Source: Allomyces arbusculus (lineage: Eukaryota > Blastocladiomycota > Blastocladiomycetes > Blastocladiales > Blastocladiaceae). From it: a stretch of DNA of 64,000 nt. Positions 11,588-23,133 of this stretch are shown in pieces (the stretch's first letter is position 1; each line of letters opens with the position of its first letter). The position numbers and the translations under genes are program-made. The stretch spans positions 1 through 64,000 of the forward strand of contig JADHYV010000032.1 of assembly GCA_027604705.1 (NCBI GenBank), read 5' to 3'. The notes under the pieces are model-generated. The model made no database searches and was not told where the DNA came from. It was given only the letters and a program-made list of their open reading frames with translations.

Positions 11588-12175
11588 GCAACGGGGACCG
11601 GGTTGGCCCGGTCAATCTGTCGAAGGCGCGGGCAGGAAACGCGCAGAGGTGGGACGGGTGGGTTGGGCGCGTGCGGCGCGGATCATCTTGAGCGTGCTTT
11701 GCGTGAACCTCGTTTGCTGCAGAAGGCGCCTTGACCGCCAATGAACACCCGCGCGCATTCTTTCTCTCCTCAACCTGAACAACAGCACAACGGCACCATC
11801 GCCGTGCTCAAAAAAATATTTCACCAGGCAACACACACCCAAATTATTCATTCTCCCTTCAAGCACGGCACCACCACACGACCAGACCCAAGTCCAAGCT
11901 TTCCCAAGAGTTTCACGCACTGCGGCGCGTTCAGGCAATCTTCAACGACCTCAAGCACCACAACATCAAGCTGGAGCGCGGCAAGTGCACCGTTGTCAAG
12001 CCGCCTTTTCACATCAAGCCGTCGGTCGTGTCCGAACCAAGCCATTACGTTGCCCAAGAACGACCTGTCCAAGGCTCACGCGCACACGGCCATTATTGCC
12101 AACCCCAAGTCGCCAACTCCGGCGCGCCCTCGTCGCCCGACGCCGTGCTCGAGTCGAGCCCCCGAGCCTGCCGCC

Positions 12176-15042
12176 ATGTCGCTTGCTGCACCGGCCGCCC
12201 CGCTCTCGTCGACTTATCCGGATCCGCCCGTTCACGCTCCCACGACCCAAGGCGACGGGACTCAAGGAGGCACTCGAGCCGCCGATCACGCCATGCCGCG
12301 TTCCTCGTCTTCGCAAGTCGTGCCGCGCGCGCCGCACATGGGCGACGTCACGGACACGGTCGCATTCGCGCTCGCACCGCAACTGGAACCGCAAGATTGC
12401 GTGGCTGGCGTGAAGCGGACGCGAAATGAGCACGGTGCGGCCGTCGACGACGACAATCGTCATGCAGCACCCGCCAAGAAGCGTGCGAGATCGAGTACAG
12501 TTGTATCCGTTGGCGACGGCGCGTGGAACGGCGGTGCAAGTAGCAGCAGCAGCAGCAGCAGCAGTCGAGTGCCGGTGATGCCCGGCACGTCGGCAGTGAT
12601 GACGCGGCCACCGCCGCAGCAGCAGGTCGACCCAGCCGCACCGCACCTCGTTATCGGCGACGTGCGCCTCGAATGCCCGCCGTCGCCCGCATCGAGCCTG
12701 TCCTCGCTGTCGAGCGTGGACGCGAGCGAAGCACTCGCCAACTACACCGGCGCGGGCCCCTACCTGTCCCCGTTCTCGCACACACTGCATGCCACGTCGC
12801 CCATGATCGTGACCCTGCCGATGCCGCCGTACATGGCGCGCGCCATCGCGGTCGCGACGGGAGTAGTACCTGCGACCGCACTCGTCGATGCGGCGGACCC
12901 ACTCCCGCTCCCCGCAGATGTCGCGGCGCGCGCAGCCGCGGTCGCCGCGGGGCTTGCGCCACGGCCTCCTCTAGTGGACTCGGTCGCGTTCCCCCAACCG
13001 CCGACGCCGCCGTACATGGTGCGCGCGATTGCGGTTGCGACGGGCGCGGTCCCACCGCTCGCGCTCGTCGACGACGTGAATGCACCCCTGCGCGCCAGCC
13101 CGCCGATGAGGGAGACACCGTACGCAGCGGCAGCTGCAGCCTCCACGGGCGCGGTGCCACGCGCGCGACCGACTCGCGGGCGTCCGACGCGGTTTGTGGT
13201 CGAGGACGACGGCATGTTGGCCCCGCCTCAACCGCCGTCCGAGGCACCAGGACGCGCTGAGCGACGCGCGTCCAGGGATCCCGTCTCCCCCGGACACTCC
13301 GACTCGTCGCTTTCGTCGGTTTCGTCGCCACCGTCGATCCGGCGCGCGGCACCACGCACGAAGGTGGCGCGTTCATCCGTGGCCCGGTTGGAGGTTCCGC
13401 GCCCGGAGACGGCGCGCCAAACGGGCCGACGGTCGCCGGTGCCGAACAAGGACGAGAGGTTGGCGGTCAAGATGGCCGCAGCGATTCGCCGGTGCGTGTG
13501 CGGGAATGCCTCCCTTCTTTCCGAGCCGACTTTCGGTGGACCGTGTTTCTCACCATTTTCCACCCAACCTAGGCACGTTGCCGAGCGCCAGCGCGCCATC
13601 CGCCCCGCAGCAGAGAGCAAGGTTCGTGACATTGGCGCAAAAATGCACTTGGTCGCGATCAATTTCTCACCCCTTCCCACTCCAGATCAACAACGACGTC
13701 TGCGACGCGTGCAAGTGCCCCGGGAATTTGCTCTGCTGTGAGCGGTGTCCCGCCGCGTTCCACTTACCATGCCTCAACCCGCCGCTCGACTTTGGCCAGG
13801 CGCCCGAGGACGAGTGGTTCTGCCGCAAATGCTGCTTCGTACGGTTTCTCAGCGCGCTCGTTTTCCACCATTTGCGTGGGCTCACCTCATGATGTTCAAC
13901 AGGAGATGCGCCGCCCATACCGGCCGGAGCGACCACTATACCGCCAACCTCTCCCGACGGCGCAGCCCGCATCCGCTCCCGCCGATCCGGTTGCACCGGC
14001 TCCGCCGCTGTCGACTAGCCCGCTGAGCCCCCGGTCCGCGGGGGTCCGGCTCGCCGACATCCTGCGGTCGGATGCGCCGCCGCACTCGCCCGTCACCCCC
14101 CCACGGCCGGTCCCGCTGCCGACCAGTTCACTCTCCCCGACGGCGGTCCCGCCCCCGACACTCCCGCCGACAAGTCCACTGACGGGCCACAAGTCAGCGA
14201 CGTCGGCTTTACACTCGCTGCTGCACCACTCGCCGACCCACGCGGCACCCGACTCGATCGTGCCACCGCCGTTCCCGTCGCTGCCCATCAGCAACGTGCG
14301 CCCGGCGCCGCCGCCGCCACCTCCGCCAACGCAACCGATGCTCGCCGCGCTGCTGGGTGCGGCAATGGGCCTCCCGCCCCAACCACGGTCGCCAGTGCAC
14401 CTCTCGCACCCGGTCTTCTGGAACCTCGACGACGATCTCGAACGGCGCAACCCCGAATCCTTCCGTCTCCCGGCCTCGCTCCTCGCCAACTTCGCGGGCG
14501 TCTACGCCGACCGCGACGGCGACTTTGCGCTCGCTGAATTCGACCGCCCAGCACGGCGCAAGGCCGATCGCCGGGACTTGACCCGTCTGGTCGACCCGGC
14601 GACGGGGGCCGTGCTTCTGTGCTATGCGTGCGGCGGGTCCGCGCGCGGCGGACGCGCGATCCTGCAGTGCGATTTCTGCCCGACCGCGTGGCATTTGGAT
14701 TGCCTCGACCCGCCGCGCACGATCGCGCCGCCGAATGGGGTCCGGTGGCGGTGTCCGTGCCACGTCGAGCATGATTTGCCGGCGTTGCGGGACGTGGGGG
14801 GTCATCGGTATTACGGGCCCAAAGGGAAGGTGCTGGACGTGGACCCGGCGGTGCCGGACGGGGTCGAGGCGAGGTTTCTTGCCAAGGTGCACGCGCAGAG
14901 GCGGGAGCGGCAGCGGTTGCCTGAACCGGTGCAGGTGGGGGAGGAGCGTGTGGTCCCGCCAGAGTGGATGCCGCTCGAGCTCCTCGCGACGCTTGCGCCC
15001 TACCCGGACCCAGTCGTGCCGGGTTCCGCTCGCGCAGAGTGA
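12176..15042 (+). CDS. Double PHD-finger chromatin protein, Rco1/PHF12-like
   Basis: Exons 12176-13495, 13686-13838 and 13903-15042 encode about 870 residues. The first PHD finger (CDACKCPGNLLCC, then FHLPCLNPP, WFCRKC) is almost wholly encoded by exon 2. The second lies about 270 residues later: CYACGG, LQCDFCPTAWHLDC, WRCPCH. Two separated PHD fingers of this type are the signature of yeast Rco1, fission yeast Cph1/Cph2 and animal PHF12, subunits of the Rpd3S/Sin3 histone deacetylase complex that reads H3 tails and represses transcription within genes. The N-terminal half is disordered, with a nuclear-signal-like KKRARS, a Ser run from an AGC repeat at 12539-12563, and four related ~30-residue repeats (see findings). 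The first intron's donor (GTGTGC) was chosen by phase and is weak. The start is the first ATG in the frame with good coding bias; the frame is open upstream. Confidence 0.8.
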
Positions 15043-15184
15043 TGGGTTCGTTTGATGTTGACAATCAGTTTGTGTGTGCCTCTCTCTTCGGATACCCGTG
15101 AAAGCCCGAGTGTGGACGGGGAAGTGCGTCAATCACAGAAAAACGTGCTTGAATTTACATTGGGTTCCGTCCTCCTCCTCCTCC

Positions 15185-16809
15185 TCACCGGCGCCGGCGT
15201 GTCGCGAGTTTCCACACGACGCGCGTGACGAGGACACCCGCGAGTGCGGCCAGACCGACCGGGAGCCAATCGCGGATGAGGTCCTTGCCTCTCCCTTCGT
15301 CTCTTGCTGTGTCATCGTCGGCGGCAGCAGGAGCGTCGTCGCGGTCGGGTGACGAGCGGCGCTTGATGACGCGGCCGATCTTGCGCTGGAATGCGTCAGG
15401 AGCGGCCGCAGGTGCGGCAGCCAGGTCCTCAACGTCGACGGAGGGGCGGTCGCTGCAGGATTTTGATGATGCAACGGCGGCGGCTGCGAGTTTCTTGGCG
15501 ATGCGGCCCTTGCGCTGCTCCTTGACGACCAACTGGCCGCAGGCTACTCGGCAAACAGGAGTCAGGAGAGTATCACACAAATGGGATGACTACTCGTAAG
15601 AGACAACGTACCCCCATCAATATCCTGACCCATCGTGCGGCGAACGGTCGTCCGCAAGCCGTACTCTTGCCGACAAATCGTCTCAAACTCGGCCACGTCC
15701 TCGTGCGTCGGCGGCACATACTGCCGCCCCGTCTCCGTCGGGTTATACGGAATCAAATTCACAATAACCCCCCTTGCGCGCGGCGCGAGCAGTTTCCCGA
15801 GTTCATGTGCGGCCGGCACCGTGCAATTCACGTTCTTGATCAAAATATACTCGATCAGAATCCGCTTGTTGCGGGCAATGTAGGCGTCGACTGCGGCCAT
15901 GAGCGCATCGAGCGGGTAGACCTTGGCGCTCGGCACAATCTCGTTGCGAATCTCCTGCGTCGGCGCGTGCAGACTGAGGGCGAGGTTCACGCCGGGACAC
16001 TCGTCGAGCAACTGGTGCATGAGCGGGATCACGCCGACAGTCGAGACGCAGACATTGCGTGGTGCCAGGCCGAGAATACGTCGGTTGGTCATTGTCTGGA
16101 TGGCCGCAAAGACGGCGGGCATGTTCTGGCCAGGCTCCCCCATGCCCATGAACACAACATGGTCGACGTGCTGCACGCGGCGCGCGTGCACGAGTTGTTC
16201 GATGATTTCGGCGGAAGTCAGATTGGCCGTGAACCCCATGGTCCCCGTCGCACAAAAACTGCAGCCCATCTTGCACCCGACCTGGCTCGACAGGCACACG
16301 GTTGTGCGCGGCTTGCCGTGCGTCGTCGAAGAAATGGAGGCCGTGTCGTCGCCGTCGACGTCGCGCTGCTGCCGGTCGTAGCGCATAATGACCGTTTCGA
16401 CGAGCGACCCGGACGGCAGTTTCACGAGCAGCTTGGTAGTGCACCCGTCGGCCGACCGGTTCGTTTGTGTGACGGTCGTGACGAGGCCAAAGTGCGCTGC
16501 GAGCAAGGGGCCCACGGCCTTGGGCAGGTTCGCGATCCGCGACCAGTCGATCTCGGCCACGTTCAGCGGCATGCCGTGCAGGATATAGTGACGCTGGATG
16601 TTCTCAACGTGCGGGTGCGGCTTGATGCGGTGCTCGGTCAGGACTTGCGCGAGTGCAGCGGTGTCCATGATCGAGTACTTGGGCCGCATGTCGGCGGTCG
16701 CAGCGGCGGCGGGTGGGGAAATTAGGCTATGGTCGTGCGAGACTTGTGGCGGAGCGCCGTCGGCGGCCGTTTGTGGCGGTGCTGCTACTGATGCGTCGGG
16801 TGGGGCCAT
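15185..16809 (-). CDS. RlmN/Cfr-family radical SAM RNA methyltransferase with C-terminal membrane helix
   Basis: Exons 16809-15612 and 15543-15185 encode 518 residues. The radical SAM cluster motif is CKMGCSFC (Cys179, 183, 186). The two extra cysteines needed for methyl transfer are present: Cys172 in TVCLSSQVGC and Cys401 in DGACGQL, the latter formed across the intron. MGMGEPGQN and LSLHAPT are also family hallmarks. Bacterial RlmN makes 2-methyladenosine at A2503 of 23S rRNA and at A37 of some tRNAs; here the target could be organellar RNA. After the catalytic domain a ~115-residue extension is added: a basic helix, a disordered linker, and a hydrophobic segment (WLPVGLAALAGVLVTRVV) followed by ARRRR-like basic residues at the very end, typical of a tail anchor. 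The spliceosomal intron argues against bacterial contamination. Confidence 0.88.
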
Positions 16810-19526
16810 TGTGCACGGCTGGGTTGATTGATAGGGAGGCAGGCGAGCAATAGGCGTGGGCGTTGCGACAAGGGGCCAGAGCGAGTTTCGGCCGTCCGGC
16901 TTGAGCAGATTGCGGGCTGTCAGCGGTCGTCGTGGAGGGATTCTCGACGACTTTTGCGGGGTTGCTGCAGCGGTGCGGTCCCTGCCATCGGCGACGTGAG
17001 GAGGCGGGCGACGTTGGCGCGGTCAGGTGCAGACAAATGAACTGTTGCTAGGGGCGTGCCAAAACCGTTGTGGCTCCGCCCACGAGGGCAGAGCAAACAT
17101 CGCATGCTTCGCGGTCGCGTTTGGAAAGTGCGTGCCAACTGGAGCCAAGGGAGCCAAGGTTGGACTTTCTCGCAGGTTGGACTTTCTCGCCATTCCCTCA
17201 CGCTGGCTGGCGTCCACCTCGTTCCAAGTTCGGCTCTGCTTTTGATCATAAATGATTAGGCTGCGGCCACGCTCGTCTGCGACTTGGCGACACCCTCACC
17301 GCGACGATGGTCAATTAATGCTCGGCCGCACTCAGCGCAACCAACTGGCCGCGGCAACCAAGGGGGATTCAAGCAATATCGACGCGGTCATCACCACCAA
17401 CGTCGCCGATGACCAACACATCCTCAGCAATTGGCCCCAAGCCGGCCAATATATGCGGCAAACATGCAAGTCACCAGCAACGCTCTCGACCCGGCGGCGT
17501 GGATGTGCGCGCGCCTTGGCATGCAACAACACAGGACAAGCCTGTCGGACCGGCGTGTATTTTTTTCGCTGCGCGCAGCCTCGTGCTGGCGCCTTGTCGG
17601 CGACTCGGGCACCCTTGTTCTCATCACGGCATGGTCCCTTGGGGTGGACGTTGTTGATTGAACCGAGCCAAACGACAAGCTGCACGCTGCATTTCTGAAA
17701 GCGGCCGGGACGCGCTAGGACCGGGCGACCATTGAACTCCCGCCGGCTCGCGACCTGACTCCAAAACTACTCCGCCCGCGAAAATGGCGCGTTTCGGCAC
17801 GACAATGAACGAGCCGTGTGTCGCCACATATGTGTTGCTGCTCTGCTCCTCTGTCCTCTCGTTTCGCCAAGCGGCCACGCTGTTCTCCGCAATATCCGTG
17901 CTGTTCCGTTGATTTCCGAATCCGTTGATCGTGAGACGCAACATGCACGGGCTGGAAACACGTTGTTGTGAAATTATCCTCCCCAAGTTCGCTTCCGGTC
18001 GGGAGGTGGCGCTTTCGGCATCCATATCCCTAGGTGCCGAGCTGCGGCCCTATCGTCGACGACGACGTCGTGGACGGTGAGCAAGGTGTGCTCGCGCTTT
18101 GCCTTGCCGCCCAGAAAGGTCGCCTTGCCCTCGGATCCGCCCGCAACCTCGTTGTGGGCATCGCGGCGTGTAGGTTGCAATCGTGTTGCGTGTCCGCCGG
18201 AGTTGGTGAGTCCGAGCCCAGAAAAATCGACGTCGGCGTGCGTTGCTCTTTGATGCGTTGCTTGATTGAACTTTCCTCTCGTCGCCCACGGCCGCTGCCT
18301 CAAGCTACCGCTCTCCCTCACAACCACCACCCGTTTCTTTTGATTTGAGTACTCGACTCCGCGGTCGCTTTGCCCGAGCTTGACCCGCGGAAGACTCTCT
18401 CTGCCCTCTCCTCCACCACCACCCTTTGCTCTTTACCACCGACTGACTTGTGCTGCAGCTGGCGATTCAAGAACGCGTCCTGGTCACGTCGCGGCAACCC
18501 TCGCCAAGCCTCCTCGACTGCGACGCACTCGCTTCCTCTCGCTCCGTCTCTCGTTCCAGGTATATCGCAGCACGCAGCATTTCTCCGGCCTCGCCGCGTT
18601 CCGACCGATTACCGTGCGCCGTGGCACGCGCATCTGACACGCGCTCCACACGGCTGGCTCGCGCTCGGTGGTTCGAACAACGCCCCAGTGGCGCGCGCAC
18701 GACATTTTTCATTTGTGTCCCGCGTCCCGCAGCTGGGTCACCCAAAGCTCGGATCCCCGCGTGGGCCTGGCGCGATCGCGCCTCTCTCCTACCCTCTACA
18801 GCGGTCCGCCGCGATCGCGCGCGCGCCCGACCGTCGGTCGAAAAAGAATACGTGCGCGTGGGCGAGCAGAGTTGGCTCACCCTCTTCATCCCGCGCGCAC
18901 GCGCTCCTTTTTCTCTCGTGTGTGTTGCAGCAGCTGTTGCCACACGTGCTCGTGTTCAGCTCGATCGCCGGCACGCAGATCCCTCCCCCCCGCACTCAAC
19001 CGACGCGCGACACGACGTGTGAACTAACGTGCGCGCACTGCCCGGCCGGCCCGATTTACCCGCGGCTCCCTGCTCGGCCTGCACTAAAGTCGAACGGACG
19101 ACGGCGCGTCCACGACCTGTTCTCGATCACGCGCTCCACGGCCAAGAGACTTGCGCGCGTCGTGTCGGTGATCTGCGCTCGTCGCCGCGCCAAGGGTTGT
19201 CACGACGTCGGTGGGCCCGTCGGCACGGTACGTTGAGCAGAGTTGATCCTCGCGCCATTGTTGTCCGACGGAGGAGAACAAGGTCATTTCGGAACCAGCT
19301 TGCTTTGGGGCTCACCAAACAGCAACGCCACATCACGGTGTTCTTCTCCCTCCCTCCCTCCCTCCCTCCCTCGCTCGCTCGCTCGTTATTTTCACGCAGA
19401 TCCCGCTCCCCGGCCGCGGCCTTATTCCTTGTCCGCGTGCGCGTTTTCGCGTGCCTGATTGCAAGCTTGCTTGTCCGGCCAGTCGGTCAATCACGACCCG
19501 CCGTCGCTCCACGGCCGAGCTCGACA
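16810..19526. other. Large divergent intergenic region (RlmN-like / Dph6)
   Basis: About 2.7 kb without a gene I can support. A complete minus-strand frame at 18330-17974 (118 codons, ATG to TAA) has a coding-like second half (ATFLGGKAKREHTLLTVHD) but no recognisable family; treat it as a weak candidate. A CCCT/CGCT tract lies at about 19350-19385, within the probable Dph6 leader. Confidence 0.4.
17158..17191 (+). repeat. Perfect 16-bp tandem duplication (17-bp unit)
   Basis: GGTTGGACTTTCTCGC occurs twice in tandem, with one variable base after each copy. Small and local; probably slippage or a recent duplication. Confidence 0.8.
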
Positions 19527-20570
19527 ATGTACTCCTCTGCTCCTCCACCGCCATCACTTGTCGGCGGCTCGTCGACTGCGCCCGACCGACTCCCGCCACG
19601 GCTCGCCGTGTGCTTCACCGGCGGCAAGGACTCGACGCTCGTCGTGCACCTGCTCTTGCACGCACCGCACCTATTGTCGACCGTGCTCGCAATCGACGCG
19701 CACCCATCCAGTAGTCCCGCGAGCCCACCGCCTGGGTTTCCTCTCCCCTGCACTCCGACGATGACCACGACAACGACCGCGCCGCATGACGCGATGGTCC
19801 CGCACCTCGTCACGTTCCACGACACGCTCGCGGCCTCGCGCGACTTTTTGTCGCACCCGGTGCACGCGATTCGGCGGCAGGCACAGGCCATGGGGTTACC
19901 GCACCAGGTCGTGGCGGTCGCGGGGCCCGACTATGTCGGCAGTTATGTCGCGGCGGTGGTCGCGCTCGACGTGGACGTCCTGGTGACCGGAGATCTGGTT
20001 GATGCCGACCGCGGGTTCATGGCGAACGTCTGTAACCGCGCGGGCGTGCGGCTCTGGTGTCCGCTGTGGGGCGCTGATCGGCACGTTGTCTGGGACCTCG
20101 TGCACGAGTTGCGGATCGTGCCAGTGCTGACGTGCGTGCACGTCCCGAGAATTGTCCATGCGTGGAGCGCGGTCGAGGATGAGGAAGCCGGCGGCAGGCG
20201 ATGTTCTCCACTGCCACCGAACGCACTCGGCCCGCCACCGAATGCCGACGGTAACGGTGACGATCCCGCTCCCAACGACAACGAGAATCGCGGCGCGTCG
20301 CCGGCGGCGTCCGCGGCAGCGCTGGCGCGCGCGTACGAGCGGGTCGGACACGTGCTGGATCGCGCGACAGTAAGGGCTTGGCTCGTACCGGCGGTCGAGG
20401 CCGATGGGCTGGATTTGGGTGGCGAGAATGGCGAGTATCATACGATGGTGCGGTCCGCGCCACTATTTAGGCATGGCGCGGTGACGCTTGTCGGACAAGT
20501 GCGAAGTGTGGGGGTGCAAGGGAACGAGTATGTGTATTTGGATGTGGACCACGATGCGCCGGAGATGTGA
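19527..20570 (+). CDS. DPH6: Diphthine-ammonia ligase (Dph6/ATPBD4)
   Basis: Intronless, 347 residues. The N-terminal ATP-pyrophosphatase loop is FTGGKDSTLVV (Gly32 to Ser36), followed by a Rossmann-like HUP fold. Further family motifs are VTGDLVDADRGFMANVCNRAG and, near the C-terminus, GENGEYHTMVRSAPLF. Dph6 amidates diphthine on elongation factor 2 with ATP and ammonium, the last step of diphthamide synthesis. Only the N-terminal ligase domain is present, as in human and archaeal enzymes; yeast Dph6 carries extra C-terminal RidA-like domains that are absent here. Two stretches, at residues ~55-75 and ~215-270, are Pro/Asn/Asp-rich insertions without counterparts in compact homologues. A second diphthamide gene, Dph4, lies about 26 kb away. 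Confidence 0.85.
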   Translation: MYSSAPPPPSLVGGSSTAPDRLPPRLAVCFTGGKDSTLVVHLLLHAPHLLSTVLAIDAHPSSSPASPPPGFPLPCTPTMTTTTTAPHDAMVPHLVTFHDTLAASRDFLSHPVHAIRRQAQAMGLPHQVVAVAGPDYVGSYVAAVVALDVDVLVTGDLVDADRGFMANVCNRAGVRLWCPLWGADRHVVWDLVHELRIVPVLTCVHVPRIVHAWSAVEDEEAGGRRCSPLPPNALGPPPNADGNGDDPAPNDNENRGASPAASAAALARAYERVGHVLDRATVRAWLVPAVEADGLDLGGENGEYHTMVRSAPLFRHGAVTLVGQVRSVGVQGNEYVYLDVDHDAPEM

Positions 20571-21052
20571 AAATTGGGGTGGAGTGTGTTTGTACCATAA
20601 TGTAGGCTAGGATTAGTATATACTTTTGTGTGTCGTGGGTCTGGTTCTGGTACTGGTGGTGGACATGGTGAGTTGTGGAGAGAGCGGACGGGATGCGTCG
20701 ATGAGCTTGTTGAGGATTGAAGACCAATTCGACGCCGCGAGGAACGGCAGGGATAAACACAAAGTCAATGCGCAACGCGGTACATTTGCTGGACGGACAG
20801 AGAGAGCAAAAGTGGGAAGTGGGGGGGGGGGGGGGGGTGCACAGACAGCCAGCCACACGAGCCGACCAACTTGGGATGCGAACGCACGCAAGGGGTGGTC
20901 GAGGGTGGTGGAAGTGTTGCGAAGAGGGGGAAAACGCAAACGACAGACAAAAATCTACACGGGTTGGACGGTCTCCATGAGGGGAAAAGCAAAGAACAAA
21001 GCCCAAAAAGGACGCAGTAATAATCAAAACGCGACACTGGTTCGACCGGTGT
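20571..21052. other. Convergent 3' region (Dph6 / G-alpha)
   Basis: Tail-to-tail spacer of 0.48 kb. A pure run of 17 G lies at 20821-20837. No gene seen. Confidence 0.5.
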
Positions 21053-22275
21053 TTACAGCAGACCGACAGCCTGCAGGTTTTGCTTGATGACAATGTCATT
21101 GACGGCGCTCATGACGAACTTGATCTGGTTCGTGTCGGTGGCGCACGTGAAGTGCGCGTAGATCTGCTTGGTCTGCGGGCTCCGGTTGAGCGCCTGGAAC
21201 TTGTCGAGGAAGAACTGGCACGCCGCGTCGTAGTTGGCGCCGCCAATGTAGTCCGGGAAGTAGTGCTCAATCGGTGAGACGCCAATCTTGGCCTTGAACA
21301 GGTCAATCTTGTTCAGGAACAGGATCATGCTAACGGTCCGTGATAGAGTGAGTTTGCGGAACGGGACGCGACTAACGCGCAAGGACGAGTGGGTGGCGCA
21401 CCTCGTCTTGGAGAACCACCGCGAGTTGCAAATCGAGTCGAAGAGCGCCATGGCCTCGTGCATGCGGTTCACCTGCTCGTCCTCGACGAGCACCTGGTCG
21501 TACTCGGAAATGGCGACGAGGAAGACGATCGCCGTCACGTTCTCAAAGCAGTGGATCCACTTTTTGCGCTCCGACCGCTGGCCACCGACGTCGAACATGC
21601 TGTTGAAATGACACACAGAGTCAGGGTGAGTTGACGCACCCATTTGACGCCACACCTCATAAACCAACACCAAACGCACCGGTACGTCAAGTCGCCAATC
21701 CGGAACGTCGTCTCGACAATGCCCGTCGTCTTGACACGCGACCGCAAGATATCCTGGTCGGTCGGCTTGTACTCTGGCGCGGCGAGCCGCGGCATCGCCT
21801 CAAAATAATACTGCGCCGAATCATTCAGCTGGAACTCGCGCGACCGCGCACAACAGGCGCGCACACCCGCGTCGGCCCAAAGCCGCATGATTGCGTCGGC
21901 CACTTGCCGCGGGAACTCTGCGTCGTCGTCGAGCTGCGCCGGGAACTCGTCGACAATCCGGCGCGCGCCGGCATTGCCCGCCGGGTCGGCGAGCGGCACG
22001 CCCAGAGCGTCCATGGCAGCGAGCAACACCTTCATCGACTGCAGCACGTTTGTGTAGATGATTTCCTTGTAGGCGGCGCGCTCCTCGTCCGAGTACCCGA
22101 CGCCGTGAATCAGCTGCATTTGTTTGAGAATCGTCGACTTGCCGGACTCGCCGGCGCCGAGAAGCAGCAGCTTGACTTCGCGCATTGCGCGCTGCCGCGC
22201 CGCGTGCAGCTGCGCATCGATTTGGTCGTTAATAGCTTTTTGCTCGCGCTGCTCGGCCGACTGGAGGCAGCCCAT
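21053..22275 (-). CDS. Heterotrimeric G-protein alpha subunit
   Basis: Exons 22275-21680, 21599-21402 and 21329-21053 encode 356 residues. All nucleotide-binding motifs are present: GAGESGKST (G1), [11 protein letters not shown] with the switch I Arg and Thr, [12 protein letters not shown] (switch II, restored across intron 1), NKID and TCAT. The start MGCLQS fits N-myristoylation at Gly2 and palmitoylation at Cys3, so the protein should sit on the inner face of the plasma membrane and relay a 7TM receptor signal. The C-terminus is QNLQAVGLL: it keeps the GL- ending used for receptor coupling but lacks the Cys at position -4 that pertussis toxin modifies in Gi proteins. It is most similar in pattern to fungal group I/III alpha subunits; the class is not decided. 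Confidence 0.95.
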
Positions 22276-23133
22276 GGTGGTCGGTGGTTGCGGGGGTGGG
22301 GCGCGGCGGGCGGGTCGAAACTAGGCGAGCGCGAGTCTCGGCAAATAGCACTCGCGGCAGCAAAAACGGCTGGACGGAGAGCGCGAAGAGCACAGGCGAG
22401 CAGGCAGTGGCTGAAGAACGCCGGGTTGGTCGGTCGGAGCAAAGCGGTCACCACTTGCCCAAGCGTCGGCAGGTGCGGTCAGGTTGGTTGCGGTGGGCGC
22501 AATTCCTTATGGCGCACTGGGCGGCGGCGGTGAAGCGTGGAGCACTTGCGCGCGAGAATGCAGCAAGTCGAGCGCGCAGATGTCCCGGTCGTCCAGCGGC
22601 CGGAAGGCGTGCGGTGCAGCAAAGGTCAGCGAAGGTGGAGAGAAAGAAGAGAACGGTGCCGCACCCCGTCTTCGACGACGACGAGCACGACTGACGAGCC
22701 CGACGAGGCGGAGAACTGCAAAGCAAAGCAAAGCGCAATCGTTTCCGTGCGCCACTCTGCACCGCCACTTTGCGACGCCTATTTTACAGTTAAATGGATT
22801 TTTCCTTTCTTGAAATACGCTGGATTGTCGTGGCGTGCAAGAGGCCAAGCTGCCCTAGCCTGCCCATTTTTGCAGAACGCATTCATCGTGCCGTTGTCTT
22901 TATCCAAGCCTCTCCTGCCGCGTCCTGCAGGGTCACGTCAAGAACGAGCAACGACGTGCCACGACGAGCCAAAATGGTGGTGGGGCACGCGGGGCCGCTG
23001 AGCACGCGACGAGCAAGGCGAAGAACAAGAACCGCAACAACGATATCCATGCAATGAAAGAGAGGTAATTACAACGGGGGCGTTCGCAAACAAGACACGT
23101 CAGGTTAGATCCGGCATGCTCATCGGCCTGCAT
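22276..23133. other. Spacer between two minus-strand genes
   Basis: About 0.86 kb: upstream of G-alpha and downstream of the GDPD gene. No gene seen; A+T rises at 22760-22900. Confidence 0.45.

Larger units (their letters stand above)
11053..12175. other. Low-complexity intergenic block with assembly gap
   Basis: Contains 18 G at 11240-11257 followed by GGGGA repeats, ten N at 11372-11381, long C-rich tracts to about 11475, and two related ~96-bp units listed separately. From about 11900 to 12030 one plus-strand frame looks coding (includes LRRVQAIFNDLKHHNIKLE) but is not in phase with the downstream PHD gene. An unrecognised 5' exon or a small separate gene is possible. Confidence 0.5.

Noticed and set aside
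14209-15132. Long minus-strand open frame opposite the PHD gene
   Set aside because: A shadow frame: the plus strand carries two complete PHD fingers there, and the antisense peptide is Arg/Pro-rich without pattern.
15185-16809. Recent bacterial transfer or contamination for the RlmN-like gene
   Set aside because: The gene has a spliceosomal intron placed at the catalytic ACGQL, host-like codon use, and sits between eukaryotic genes. An ancient organellar origin remains possible.
17158-17191. CRISPR-like or satellite array
   Set aside because: Only two adjacent copies and no spacers; a simple local duplication.
18370-19236. 288-codon frame upstream of Dph6
   Set aside because: No coding bias or motifs; it overlaps the probable Dph6 promoter and pyrimidine-rich leader.
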